Positions 1 to 10,991 are shown, counted from the stretch's first letter. The stretch: DNA of 64,000 bases from Chamaecyparis obtusa (GCA_027943335.1 BSBK01001869.1:2176501-2240500); one strand, 5' to 3'. Notes: generated by a model from the letters alone, not told the origin. Program-made: numbers and translations.

Positions 1-956
1 GCAAGAGCTTACAAGAAATCTCAGCTACATGAAAATCTCATACACACTCCCACAAAGGATCTTATTCCTTTCATAAAATAGTGGCCCTTCCAATAATGGG
101 CATTTGATCTCATCAGATAGATATACCTATGCTCCTCAAATGGACACAAATTCTTTACAACAACCACCGAATATTTTTCCAAGTGGGTTGAAGTAGTCTC
201 ACTCACTACTACAAGAGGAAAAAAAGTGGCTCTATTTATTTTCAATTACATCATCTACCAATACGGTATTCCATCCTCCATCATTACTGATAATGGAGGA
301 TAGTTCAAGAACAATTATATCTCAAAACTATGCACTAGATTCAAAATTACACAACATTGTTCTTCAATTTACTACCCACCAGGCAATGGCCAAGTCGAAG
401 CCTCAAACAAAAATTTTCTTAAAATCTTGTATCATACTGTCAGCATGTTGGGAAGATATTGGCACCTACAGCACAATCCAATATTATGGGCTTACTGCAC
501 TAGCATCAGAATGCCTAATGGGGAAACCATGTTTTCTCTTGTCTATGGCACAAAAGAATTTTTACCCATTCAAGTGGAACTCCCATCTCTGAGAGTTGTC
601 TTACATCGGCTGATACCTGATGAGTATTATAGAATATCTAAACTGCAAGAGTTAGAACAGTTGGATGAACATCGGCAAGTGGCATTTGATCATGTTAGAG
701 CATACCAAAAGAAAATGTCAAGAGGCTATAACAAAAAGGTTAAACCACAAGAACTTCACGTAGGCAACCTTGTGTTGAGAGAGAATCCCTGCAACCAAAC
801 ACATAGGGAGAAAAAGGGGAAATTTGAGCCTAACTGGTTTGGCCCCTACATTATCACTCTAGCATTTGGCTCTGGTGCATACCGTCTCTCTACACCATAA
901 GGAGAATAACTCTGAGAGCCCATGAACAGGCTCCATTTGAAGAAGTTCCATGCCTG
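1..956 (+). pseudogene. T1 integrase remnant (end of pol)
   Basis: This is the C-terminal half of a Ty3/gypsy integrase: part of the catalytic core, then the C-terminal DNA-binding part. It aligns through its length with the integrases at 13816-14754 and 26900-28051, sharing motifs such as LWAYxTSIRMP, LQELEQLDEHRQVA, MSRGYNKKV, LVLRENP and GSGAYRLS. The first 420 bases are shifted between frames and carry several stops. From 427 to 900 it is open for 157 codons. After the GSGAYRLS stretch come a TAA and then a TGA (913-915) before HLKKFHA and the final stop at 954-956. The copy cannot encode a working enzyme. The start lies outside the window. Confidence 0.88.
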
Positions 957-1183
957 AACATTCTCTACATCCAATGGTTGGTACATCGATAAAAGTCTTG
1001 AAAAAATTCATAAAAATTGGAAAAAGTCCTGAAAAAATTCTAAATAGTGGAAAAAGTCATGAAAGAAATGATCATCTTAGTGGAAACCTAGAAAATAAGT
1101 GCTTTGATGCATCAATCAAAAAAAAATGAAAAATACAAAAAAAATTTGAAAAGAGCAAAAACAAAAAATGAAATAAGTGCCCT

Positions 1184-1208
1184 GGTGAAAACCTGTTAAA
1201 CAGGCACC
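1184..1208 (+). other. GGTG/CACC bulged hairpin in T1 3' UTR
   Basis: GGTG, then AAAA, then CCTGTT-A-AACAGG, then CACC: an outer 4-bp stem, an A-rich bulge on the 5' side and an inner stem. A degenerate copy lies at about 1078-1103. The motif recurs in the same place, shortly after integrase, in T2 and H. Function unknown; an RNA structure is inferred. Confidence 0.7.
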
Positions 1209-1531
1209 TTGGTAGCAACAAAAAAAAAAGAATATCTTTGAAGTAGGTGAACTCAACATATTATTATTCCTTTATATGTAACTCAACGATGCCTAAAAAA
1301 AATGACTAGAGGAACATAGACTGTGCCTAATCATTTTCTTTTTTTTATGCTTGTCAGTGTGGTTTCTATGATCCTAAACTATCCATTAAATTGGGTCTCT
1401 AATATGATAAGAGCCTCCATCTTGATTGGAATGCCACACATAACTTGACTTTTTTTATATGGATACTAAGGTGAGCTCAGAGTTATCTCCTTGTCTATTA
1501 TTCTATTTTTTTACACAAGGACCATTCAGGT

Positions 1532-1622
1532 CATCCTAGCCTCTTATGCCTTGATGTTTATGGTTACTTGCAATATCAACTAGAAATGATGCTCAGGTCA
1601 TCTTGGCTTTTATGCCCTGGTG
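1532..1622 (+). other. Paired GGTCATC stem-loops (T1)
   Basis: Two copies about 66 nt apart, at 1532-1556 and 1599-1622, each preceded by CAGGT. In both, CATC pairs with GATG or GGTG, an internal mismatch follows, and a short G/C stem closes a 6-7 nt loop. The second reads CATC-TT-GGC, loop TTTTAT, GCC-CT-GGTG. Equivalent pairs are in T2 and T5. Confidence 0.55.
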
Positions 1623-2415
1623 CTTGTGTTAGTTTCCTACATTTCTCCATTATAGGCCATATTCATATTCTCATGGTCTTAGTAGCACCAGTGATAATGT
1701 TATCTTCTATGATGTCCCACAACACTCAATGATGAAAATTTTCAAAGAAAGCTCAATGACAAGGTCCTAGGGTGCATTCATGTTAGTTCTACATTTCTCA
1801 TTTGGAAAACATTACTCTCTCATCATTTTCTCCTATGTGGAATGTGAGGTCTTCTATCAAGCTCATCATCTTCTTCTCAGGTGGTCAATAATGTCATCAG
1901 ATATATGATCGAGTACCTGTGTATCAAAAAGACAATTTCCTGCAAAGAGATGTCAGAAGTCATTACATATACAAGCATATTCCATAAACCCATTTGCATA
2001 TCAATATAAGCATATATCCAGTTGCATAACAATAAATTACAATTGCATTTATTTCATATCCATTTCAGTCCATTACATATCCATTCAAAAACCATTGCAT
2101 AATACATTAAATCACTTACATAATCATTTCATATTGATCTAAGATATCCATGGCATAAACATCAAATAAATGTTTGCATCCATACATGAGCATCATCAAA
2201 ACATCAATAGAAAATGTATCCATCAAAGCATCATAAAGAAATAAATACACCTCATAACAACCAATGGTACACAAGTACAATAAGATCGAATCATATATCT
2301 CTATATCATCAAAATGTCAATTTGCTACATCAAAGTGTATAAGAGTCATCAAAGCAAGTCATTGTATACAATAGCAAAAAATGGGGTACAAGAATAGAAT
2401 ATCAAAATCAAGAAG

Positions 2416-2991
2416 CTATCTCTCTATTATGTCCTCAACATCTAGAGCTTGTGGAGGTGGTGGATGAGGTACAACCTCATCAACACGGGGCATCTATGCA
2501 CCCTCTGATCTAGCTACGAACTACCAAAAGGGCATGACCTTCTATGCTATCAGAATAACTACATTGTATGTCACTACATAGTATGAGGCTTGGCTAGTCT
2601 GATGTGCTGCCAGTAGTTGGTGGTGATCTCTCTCTACCACCCTCTGATCTCTCTCAGTAATAATTTCAGCTATCCTCTGATCTCAATCTGATAACCTGGT
2701 ATTTACCACTGCAAGCACCATCTATAGTGCTCAAACGTGATCTCACAAGGATCATATCACATCCTGTGGAGTTCTCTCCCTTGGAACCTCCCCCTCACCA
2801 CCTCTGACTACCTCCTTAGCCCCCACATCCTCCTCAGCTCTTTGTCTAACCTGTAAATTTCCTCCTCCTCCAAGAGGATCTCTCTACTCTTATCTTTCCT
2901 TTACACTAGATCTCACACTGGGTCCTGAACCTCCTCTATCTCTCCTCTATTAAGGTACTGCTTTGATAGAACTATCCCCTACATCTCCCCC
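2416..2991 (-). pseudogene. Antisense PMD-like ORF of T1, C-terminal piece
   Basis: This is the C-terminal tail of the plant-mobile-domain-like protein, read right to left from the copia-like solo LTR to a TAG at 2416-2418. The frame shows a low-complexity Gly/Arg/Glu segment, then an alpha-helical, heptad-like stretch containing DQRIAEI, ERDQRVVERDHH and AAHQTSQASYY, then a Pro-rich end (PHPPPPQALDVEDI). In-frame stops are almost all TGA or TAG in places where CGA (Arg) or CAG (Gln) would fit the helix, as expected from methyl-C deamination. The fit with the piece at 3504-3968 across the solo LTR, including its CCCCC target duplication, supports one original gene. Confidence 0.65.
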
Positions 2992-3503
2992 TGTTAGGAT
3001 AATAAGCAGAAAATGCAAATATTAACAAACAAGAGAGAACACAATAACATAGAATTTAACGTGGTTCACCCAATCTCTGGGCTATGTCCACCAATAGCGA
3101 GTCCAATATCTTTATTATTATCCAGCAATTACAATCTAAAACCTACAACTCAATACCATTGCAAAAAGCTACAATAATCCATTTTACAATGAATCTCAAA
3201 CCCTAAGCCCTTTTACAAGTATTTTTGACATAACGAAATTAGGGAAAAAATACTCCAACTAATAGAAAAATAGATGGCCAACACTTTATAATATTATTAA
3301 GTCATTCTTGGCATCGAGGGGCGCTACCCCTCGACCCCACCCTAGGGTGCTACCCTTCAGGGGTCCCCACAAGGGGTGTTGCCCCTTGACCCCATCAGGG
3401 GCTCTGCCCCTTGACCCCGCCTGGGGCGTTGCCCTAGGACCCCACAAGGGGCTCTACCCCTTGACCCCATGGAAAAGTCTGATTAGGCTCCACATACATA
3501 ACA
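2992..3503. mobile_element. Ty1/copia-like solo LTR (TGTTAG...AACA)
   Basis: A 512-bp segment starting TGTTAGGATAATAAG and ending CATAACA, flanked by CCCCC on both sides (2987-2991 and 3504-3508), which I read as a 5-bp target duplication. It contains the phrase AACGTGGTTCACCCAAT, common in plant copia LTRs, and a GC-rich repeat block at 3316-3470. It has no internal coding region, so it is a solo LTR. The flanks join into the antisense PMD frame. The duplication is low-complexity, so that single piece of evidence is weaker than usual; orientation is not certain. Confidence 0.7.
3316..3470. repeat. GC-rich imperfect tandem repeat in solo LTR
   Basis: About six diverged copies of a unit built on GGGGYKYTGCCCC followed by TTGACCCC or AGGACCCC. 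Each unit contains a GGGGC...GCCCC inverted repeat and could fold back. The base composition contrasts sharply with the AT-rich surroundings. Confidence 0.8.
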
Positions 3504-3968
3504 CCCCCTTCCAATATTTGTCCTATATCTCTCCAACCATGTGGTGGTGGACATACTTCACCCTCATCATCAATCTGTGGGATAGGAGCCATTGGATCTT
3601 TAAAACGTGGAAAGGGATACCTGGCAAAATGATCCTGATACTCTGGTGAGATACCTACATCTATTACTGCCTCTAGGTAGTCCCATTGAGCCCTCCTGAC
3701 CAAACCTAAGTCTTGTAGGGTGGTCGCTACCACCAACCTTGGTCCCTATCCACATCTAACCTCATCTATAAATCTCACATATATTGTGAACTCCTGTGGC
3801 ATAACCTGCGGGCGACCATACTGACACAATACCTGAGATAACACAAATCACTCCAAAATGGCATGTGTATGCCCAATCAATGGTTGGGTCATGAACATCT
3901 CTCTCTATTATGATCACCAGTCCCCTCATACCTCTATGCCTAGATGTGGTCATCATGTGACCACTATC
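3504..3968 (-). pseudogene. Antisense PMD-like ORF of T1, middle piece
   Basis: Read right to left from the truncated LTR of H. It includes a stretch typical of the plant mobile domain (aminotransferase-like PMD family), with MTQPLIGH, VLCQYGRPQVMPQEF and YVRFIDEVRCG, followed by an open segment with LVRRAQWDYLEAV, ISPEYQDHFARYPFPRF and CPPPHGWRDIGQILEGG. The tail is continuous with the piece at 2416-2991 once the solo LTR is removed. Several TGA codons stand where TGG (Trp) or CGA (Arg) would be expected. PMD proteins are known both as host genes (the MAIN family) and as cargo of Mutator and gypsy elements. Here the antisense position in a Tat 3' UTR favours cargo. Confidence 0.72.
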
Positions 3969-4685
3969 GAAAAACACTATATAATTGATTTTAATCAATT
4001 AGTTGTATAGTTTTAAATAAAAAATCAAATTGAACCTATTCCCTTACATAGCTAATTTAATTAATTAATGGAATTTAATTAATCCTAATATCTTTCAACA
4101 ACAATTTGAGCAACCAATAAGAATTGAGGAACAAGAGCACATGGATCACTCCAAAATAGTTGAATCTCAATCATGCATTTCAACTTTGAATCTCATCCAC
4201 TCAAATTTGCCTTTTTGTCCAAACCTTTGAGACAAACATTTAAATTGTCCCCCCTTTTAAAAACATTGCAAATTTTTTGACTCAACCAAGGCTAAATCAT
4301 GATTAAATCACTCTACCCCCTACCCTTGAGAGTTTACTATAAATGAGAGGCATTTTGAGAGCAATAAGGATCTTAGAAATTCATTTGCAAAGAATCACCA
4401 TTATAGGCAATTTCATAGCAATTAAGAGTAATTGAGAGCATTTGAATTATCTTTGTATCACATTTGAGAGTTTGAGAGCTAGATTAAGCATTGTACTATC
4501 ATATTTCTCATTCTAGATTTGTCACTAGCGGAGAATAGGCTGAGAGCTTCACTTACCAAATTAGTTAGAGAACCATGGGATGTCATGGATGTTAATTTCA
4601 ATTCTTAGCTTAAATTTGTATTGTATTTTTCTAGAATTGTAGTTGATTATCATAATTTCATGAAGGTGTTTAACTTACACACACA
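3969..4685 (+). repeat. 5' LTR of H, truncated at its 5' end
   Basis: Homologous to 32672-33378 of the 3' LTR with about 3% divergence and a 9-bp indel. It lacks the first 198 bp, including the TG terminus and the left target-site copy. TATAAAT at 4338-4344 is the likely core promoter. It ends TTACACACACA directly before the PBS. Confidence 0.88.
4338..4344 (+). promoter_or_regulatory. TATA box in 5' LTR of H
   Basis: TATAAAT within TTTACTATAAATGAGAGG, conserved at 33040-33046 in the 3' LTR. Inferred from sequence only. Confidence 0.55.
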
Positions 4686-4687
4686 AA

Positions 4688-4705
4688 TGGCACCCACCAT
4701 GGGGC
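4688..4705 (+). other. Primer-binding site of H
   Basis: TGGCACCCACCATGGGGC lies two bases after the LTR end. It resembles the tRNA-Lys-type PBS used by many plant gypsy elements (TGGCGCCCAACGTGGGGC), with a few transitions. Minus-strand priming is inferred from position. Confidence 0.65.
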
Positions 4706-5865
4706 AAAATGCTTCACTTTACTAAACATTTGGATTTATCTCATTTTTGTTAAATTTGCATATGTTTAACTCTCGGGTTTTTCAGGAAACATCACTTTTG
4801 ATAGATTAAACGGTGCTTCTGCTAGATAAAATGGCACTTTCAAGCACTGTTTCAACGCTTTCATGACAAAGTAGTGCACCTTTGCATTGATCCATGGTGC
4901 TTTCACACTTTCTATTTTCTGTCTATCATTCTAACAATGCCTTTACACAGATCCACAATGCATTTTCCCTGACTCCTGAGCACTTTTCCTATTTTACGGA
5001 GTGCTTTCGCTATCTTTTTACCACCTTTAATCAATTTTGTAGTGCTTTTGCAAATTATTTGTGCACTTTTGAATTTTATGACAGAGTTAAAATAGCACTT
5101 TCAATCAGATTAGCAGTACTTTTAAGTAGTAAAATAGCACTTTTAAGCATTTAAGGAGCACTTTTGCATAAATTGTTAATCTGCATAATCTGATTGTGGT
5201 AAAATGATTTATTTGACCCTGCAGGATGTCTGATCACCGAAAAGTGAGAAAAGCAGAGAGCGAATTTAACCAAGAAGGAAAGGCTTTGGCTAGGAAAATC
5301 AAGAGGGACAACTTTGTGCACATCAAATCGATTCTTCAGGAATCACAAGAGGAGGAAAATCAAGTTTATGAGAACTACCTCAAAATTGTAGAAGCTTATA
5401 AAACTAAGTTTGTATCACTTAATTGGATTTTCTCACCTTAGTTCAAGTTTTTCTCAAAATTTGCAAATAAGGCCTTAAGATTTAATTCAAACTTTGCTTC
5501 TTCAAATTCATTTTGGTTTCCTTCATTGTTGTTGTTTTTGTTGACTAACTTTGTTGGAGGAAGAGCACATTGGAAAGGAACTATAGCCAAGGTAATGTTA
5601 AAATGACAAAAATCACTCAAAAATGCCCCTAGCCTATGCTAGCTACAAGGAAAGGTAAGCCACAAACTAATGAATATTTTCCCTTAAATTGTGGCATTGG
5701 TACATTTAAAAATCTAGTAATTACAAAACAACTTATCTTTGTTTGGAAAGTTTAGCATTTGGGCCTATGCTCTTCACTTCTTCTAGTGAATCAAAATGCC
5801 AAAGGTGTTGAACTTTTTGATTAAGAAGAAAGGTTGAGGAATCAAACACATAAAATCAAAGCCCC
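4706..5865 (+). other. H leader, left half, with repeated GCACTTTT motif and a small ORF
   Basis: From about 4790 to 5170 the leader repeats a short word of the form GYRCTTTYR (GCACTTTTG, GTGCTTTCG and similar) some 17 times at irregular spacing. A 71-codon ORF at 5226-5441 follows (MSDHRKVRKAESEF...; highly charged, Lys/Glu-rich, probably helical). It has no family I recognise and may be a relic of an upstream ORF, as some Tat elements have one before gag. The rest to the A insertion point shows no coding signal. Confidence 0.5.
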
Positions 5866-8800
5866 TATTAGTCCATTTTTCTATCAATGCAAAATTCTTT
5901 GAAAATGGCCTGTTCTCTGCAAGTGTTTTGTAATGCTGTCCCACCCTACCTGTGATCACACTTTTATCTTGCGATGAAAATCTATGAAGTTTTATGATGT
6001 GCGCCCTTAGCCCTATACTCTTTATGGTGTCACCTAGCTCTAGTCCAGATTGCATAAGCTAATTCACAAAACCCAGAGAGTTATTCAAGTTTTAAGGTCT
6101 GCAGGAAACAATTTCAAAATCTGCCTAAGTGTCGAAAACCCACAATATTTTTGAAAATCCTGGATGTTTTTGATCTTTCACCGAAAACCTTGTGTGTTTT
6201 CAACCTTGCATTTCTTCTCTTCTACCGACACTCCTTGTTCGTCAGTCTTAAGTGTGCAAGTGTGATGGTTGGTGGGGCCAGATTCTTTAAGCGGCAAAGG
6301 AAGGAGATCGACAGTCGGTGTGTGATCGCATGGAATATTCTCACCCTATGTGATCATGTGCCTGCCATTGATTTTGTTTGTTTCAAGTGTTTCTTCGATG
6401 GTGGTCTCGATGTCAGAAGGGAGGTGAAGGTGTGTGTTTTCATTGGTTGTTGCATGATCGCATGTCAAGAATTTCTAACATGCGACCATGCAACTAGTTG
6501 ACACATGTCCTAGCAGGCCCATTGGCTGGGGCCTGATAGATGTTTAACAGGCGACAAAGATCGGTGGTTGTCACTACATCACTGAGGAAAGATGAGGCCC
6601 TTTTAACCATGCGCTTTAATGAGAGCCGTTGATGCGGAATGAAGGTAAATTTCTTGATGTGGTCATTTGTCAGGTTCGGCCTCCATGGCGATGTTTCATT
6701 CGTTATGTCAGTGCACAGTGGAGTGTTGTCAGTGGGACCAGTCTTCTTAGCATTCAAGCAGATTAAAGTTTGGTTTAATCTTGCAGCTATCATTATACCA
6801 TTAATCAAACATGCTCAACCTTTAATGCAGCAGTATAGCGACAGCCATTGATTCTCATAAGGAAGGCAGGTGGGTCCGTTAACACGTATGCACAATTGGC
6901 ACTATTTGATTCATCCATGTATTTGCACAGTGGCTTGTTGTCAGTGGGACCTGGTTTCTAGATGTGTCAGTGGGTCCTGATCTTGTCAGTTAATCAATGA
7001 ATGGCATATAATCTCATCGAGTGTCTCAAAGGCTTAAGATATTGTGACAGCCGTCGATCTTCCTATGTGGGCTCGGTTGAATTTCTCGGTGTCTTTGGCA
7101 ATTGTGATAAAATGTTTAGCGGCCTGAAAAACTTTCTTCATGTTCGCTAGTTTGCGTAATGTTTTGGCAGTGCCCCAGTTTATTTGGCAATTCAGAGAAT
7201 AGTGGTCATGTGATTGCTAAGTTTTTTAGCGATGGTGGAAAGTATTTCATGAATTAGTGAAAGTTATTCGGTCTCTAGTTCGCCAGATAAATTGGGGCCG
7301 CTTGCTCGGTGATGTGCTCAGTTCTGATTGGTCGGTAGGTGACAGGGTGGCATTGACATGGAGGCTTGTCGTGTGTTCACATAGCCTAGTTTTTGGCTAT
7401 GCGATCATGTGACCACTGCTGGCGTCACAATTGTGGAGTTGGGTGGGTCCACGGTGCCTGTGTTGCTAACGTGCTAGTTTTTGATTGGCTGTTGACTTTT
7501 TGAGGGGCCTATGACTTTTGTGAACTTAAACATAGGCCGCTCGATGTGCCGAGAAAAGGATGAGATCTACGGCCGTGTTTTAAACTTTTGGGGGTGACCA
7601 TTGGATTTCAATTTCAAATCTGCAGAGGGTTTTCCAGCGATAAGAGGTACCAGAATTCAATGCTTTCATGGCCAGATTTGATTGGTTTGGTGGCGCTTGC
7701 TATTGCAATTTGGTCCAGGGTGCCATGAGTGTTTGCAGGGATGTTTTGCCATGTGGGGAGGACAGTTTGTTGGCTCAAGATGTTTTGATGGTCTAGTTAG
7801 ACTGATTTTTATGATGAATTTGTGATCTTGGGTACAAATTTGAAGATTTTCTTGCCGTGAGGATCATGCCTTATTTCTGACAGGCTGGTGCTAGTTTTCC
7901 CTCCAGTGGTTTTTTGAAATTTTGTTGTGGTTAGCCATTGTAACCCTGGCCCTAGTCACCCTAAGCTTATTGCAATCTCTTTGAGATTCCCAAGCTGGCT
8001 AGTGGTATAAATAGTTGATTTTTTGACTGAGTAAGGGTTCAAATTTTAATCAGTCCAGAGGTTCTGATTATAGTTAGTTCTAGGGGTTTGTAGCAGGGCT
8101 ATATCACATTGCATGTAAGCTAAATAGAACTTCTTTGCATCTTTTGTAGGTTATTGAAGTGGTAGTCTCATTTCTGGTATAGACATGTACATGCCTCATC
8201 ATACTTAATATAACTATTCTCATGCTTTCAAGTCTCTCCTTGGTGTCAGTCTTATGAGTTTTGGATTTTCTGGTCCATTACATTGGGTTGCCTCTGTATA
8301 TGTTCTAGTCTTTAGTTCTTGATCTACGATCAAGTGAAAGATACTTTGGATAGGGAATAGATTCATTAGATTCATCTACAGAAGGATCTTATAAGTAGTG
8401 GATGGGCTGGAATAGTTGTATTTATGGCTTTGAGTCTTTGACAGTAGTTGGTTCATATTCTATATTTGTTTTTGAGTGCTGCCCAATGGATAATGACACT
8501 GATCAAGGATTAGTACATTTAGTTGAGTCCAATGTTTGATTGGCTCTTGTCTACCTTCCCTATCCTCATTAATCAAAGACCATTTTAAGTTTTAAGTATT
8601 CTTGTTGGTAGTAATACCCTTCACAAGGCCATTTTATACCCAATAGCAATTAAAATTCAATGAATGTCTGGTTAACATTTAGTAGTCTCTTTCTATCATC
8701 TGCTTTATTTAATCTAGTCCAAAGTCCTAAAATGTCATAAGTTACTGAATTAGGTGCACTCACCATGGTTTTGCAGAGCCAAAAGTGAAGAGGGCAGTCT

Positions 8801-8921
8801 TGTCCCTATAGTTGGTCTAGTTGTCTTGCAGAGCTTCCACACTTGGAGCTAACCACTCCTAACATCAGTCTCAAGGCATATTGGTAGCCCTAAGTGGTGT
8901 AAGCATTTTTGAAGACCAACA
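5866..8921 (+). repeat. 5' LTR of A (about 3.06 kb)
   Basis: Matches the 3' LTR end to end. The first 1.8 kb differs by about 8-10%, mostly transitions; the last kilobase differs by about 1-4%. A TATA box stands at 8006-8014. Short ORFs inside (for example 6151-6501 and 6494-6808) are not conserved as proteins between the two LTRs and are treated as chance. It ends GAAGACCAACA immediately before the PBS. Confidence 0.85.
8006..8014 (+). promoter_or_regulatory. TATA box in 5' LTR of A
   Basis: TATAAATAG, conserved at 18956-18964 in the 3' LTR. About 0.9 kb of the LTR follows it, which would make R plus U5 unusually long. Confidence 0.6.
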
Positions 8922-8924
8922 AGA

Positions 8925-8942
8925 TGGTGACTCTGCTGGGGA
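8925..8942 (+). other. Primer-binding site of A
   Basis: TGGTGACTCTGCTGGGGA starts three bases after the LTR. It is close to TGGCGACTCYGCTGGGGA, the tRNA-Arg-type PBS that I recall from Ogre-like Tat elements. Partial copies of its first nine bases recur at 9004-9012 (GGCGACTCT) and 9121-9129 (GGTGACTCT). Confidence 0.6.
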
Positions 8943-9355
8943 GAGTCTAGTATAGAGTCAGAAATAAAATACACTTGTAAAATATTCTCACCTAGTTGTG
9001 AGTGGCGACTCTGAAGTCTCTGTTTGATCAGTACATTCCCTAATAAAAAGTGTGGTTACTTGTAAAATTTTGTATTGGTTGGAAGAAGAAATAAAAAATC
9101 ATTTTCCTCTTCAAGGAGGTGGTGACTCTACATTGCAAAACCTAATGGAGCTGCAAGGTGAGCCCTAGATCTGCCCTGCTTCCAGCCAAAGGTCTTCTAC
9201 TGTAAGATTCCTAAGTATTTCTCATGATCTGAAATGTCTCCTTATGAAGTGGTCAAGCACAAAGAAAAGGAGTAAGGTGTGAGTAGAGGTTTGCATACTT
9301 CAAGTTTTTAGTTGTATTTTCACAAAATTTTATGGAAGTAGTGCATTAAGTTGTA

Positions 9356-10813
9356 ATGGGTAAGCTTGAGGAGGAGCTTGCATTATTAGATCAAGGCATC
9401 CAGAGGGATTGCATAAGATTGGTAAGATTGAAGGTGGGGTGCAGACAGGATCTGTCAATACCTTTGTTCTATGAGAAGTTTTGTGAAGCATATGATCAAC
9501 TTCCAGAGGGTGTGGAGTTTCCAAAGTCTATGTTCATTGTCTTGTTTTTGGAGCTCTATTTTCCTGAATCAACCCATTGGCTAGCCTCCTTGTATAAAGA
9601 ATATTATGGATGTATCAGGGATTGGGTACTTAGTGATGATAGTCTTGAGCTTGAGGATGCACTTGGGGTTTATGTCTTTGGTACTGATACTGAGAATGAT
9701 GGAAGTTATGAAGGAGATGTGTTAAGTGATGACACTCTTTCTTGCAATCATGAGAGTGATGCTCTTTCTCAATATGGGGTAGAAGGTTTATGCAGTCAAT
9801 CAGATGAAGAAAAGGATTGGATTGATGAATATGTTGCTGATGATTTTATGTCAGAGGAGGGTGTTCTTATGGACTGTTGCTCACTTCATAGTGAACAAAT
9901 TTTAGATCTCATGTCTTGTGAATATCTCAAGTATGCAGGGAGGGATGACTCTGAGTTCCTATATCCAACATACATTGATTTTGACCGAGAGCATGAGTCA
10001 ATAGGTTTTGACTTTGACATGTGTGCCTCTAATTCTTTTGCTGGCCCCACATTACTAGATGGCAACCAGGTATAGCATGATGATGATGTCATCAGCATTT
10101 GTTCAGCTTCAAGCAATGTAGATATCCCTAATGTATGTATTGATGTTTTCCCTCCCACCCAGCAGCAATTTTTGGGTTTGTCAAATGTTGACAAGATGCA
10201 GGATGCTCATATTTTTGATGATTCACGTTCATCAGAGTTCTCCTCTTGTAGTTACTTTGCAGAAGAAGAGGTTGAAGGCCATGACAGTGTGTTGTCCTAT
10301 CATCAGGATTATTGTGATGAGCAAGTTTCTTATTCATTTTCTGTTCCTTCTTCTGCCAGATATGATAGTGAAGAAGACCTTCACTTGGTTCATGATGCAG
10401 TCAGTGAAGACATCATGGAGGAACCAAGTTGCTCAGTGGCTGAGGCAATGTATGAAGGTAAATCAGAGGATTCAAGTCCTTCTCAGCCAGGTACTTTTAT
10501 AGTAATGCATGATGATCAGTATGTTTTATTTCTTGATGCATTACTAGATGATATTTTTCCTTCCAGTTAGCAAGGAGAAGTAAGTGATGTTCCTTACTTC
10601 TTAGAATATGAATGTGAATATGATGGTTGTGACTAGAAGAACATGGGTAGTGACTAGCATAGTTTCATTTTTCAGCCCATGAAAATTCACATATGTTGGC
10701 AGCAAGATGGTCAAGATAATTTCAAGTGTTTGGCCACATATGTAGATGAAAATCAGACCTTTGATTCAGGGGGGTCATTGATTTCATTTTGGTGGCCTGG
10801 GGCAATCAAGTAA
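9356..10813 (+). pseudogene. Acidic ORF of element A, interrupted by four TAG codons
   Basis: One frame runs from an ATG at 9356 to a TAA at 10811-10813, 485 codons, with TAG at 10073, 10568, 10634 and 10655 and no frameshift. The first uninterrupted part is 239 codons. The N-terminal ~95 residues look folded and mixed in charge (LYFPESTHWLASLYKEYYG). The rest is strikingly acidic and Ser-rich (DTENDGSYEGD, LSDDTLSCNHESD, SQSDEEKDW, YDSEEDLHLVHDAVSED), suggesting a disordered acidic protein. The end has WWPGAIK. I recognise no family. It is the only sizeable ORF of A, so it may be captured or an ORF1-like helper. All stops being TAG fits CAG-to-TAG decay; readthrough cannot be excluded. Confidence 0.6.
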
Positions 10814-10991
10814 AGTTGTAAATCTTGTAAATTTTGTAAATTTTCTTTCCCTTTCCTGTTGTGTGTTTTTCCTTCCTGTTCCTTGCATTTTTTGAGGTCT
10901 CTATGTTTTTCCAGTGGGTGGTCTACTTCTTCCCAGAGATCTAAGGTCCTCATTGTATCTGTAGGAGATACATGTCCCCAACTAGAGCCAC

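Larger units (their letters stand above)
957..2415 (+). other. T1 3' UTR between integrase and antisense ORF
   Basis: This non-coding stretch begins with A-rich low-complexity sequence and the hairpin described separately. It then carries the paired GGTCATC stem-loops at 1532-1556 and 1599-1622. The segment from about 1500 to 1800 is homologous to T2 at about 15840-16150 and, inverted, to T5 at about 63700-64000. From 1960 to 2400 it is a monotonous series of CATT/ATCA-rich direct repeats (gcatatc, cattacat) that resembles 30480-31350 in H. I see no gene. Confidence 0.65.

Noticed and set aside
3308..3649. Plus-strand ORF of 113 codons
   Set aside because: It reads through the GC-rich repeat of the solo LTR into the antisense PMD frame; no conserved content.
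6151..6851. Several overlapping ORFs in the 5' LTR of A, with counterparts at 11318-11976
   Set aside because: They reflect LTR homology only. Frames shift and substitutions between the LTR copies do not favour silent sites.
9330..9524. Minus-strand ORF opposite the acidic ORF of A
   Set aside because: Antisense shadow; composition is not protein-like and no stop-free extension.
10769..10776. G run as PPT, with the A 3' LTR starting near 10777
   Set aside because: The 5' LTR has no matching sequence before 5866, and the GCCCC duplication fits the TATTRGTCC start exactly. The missing PPT remains unexplained.
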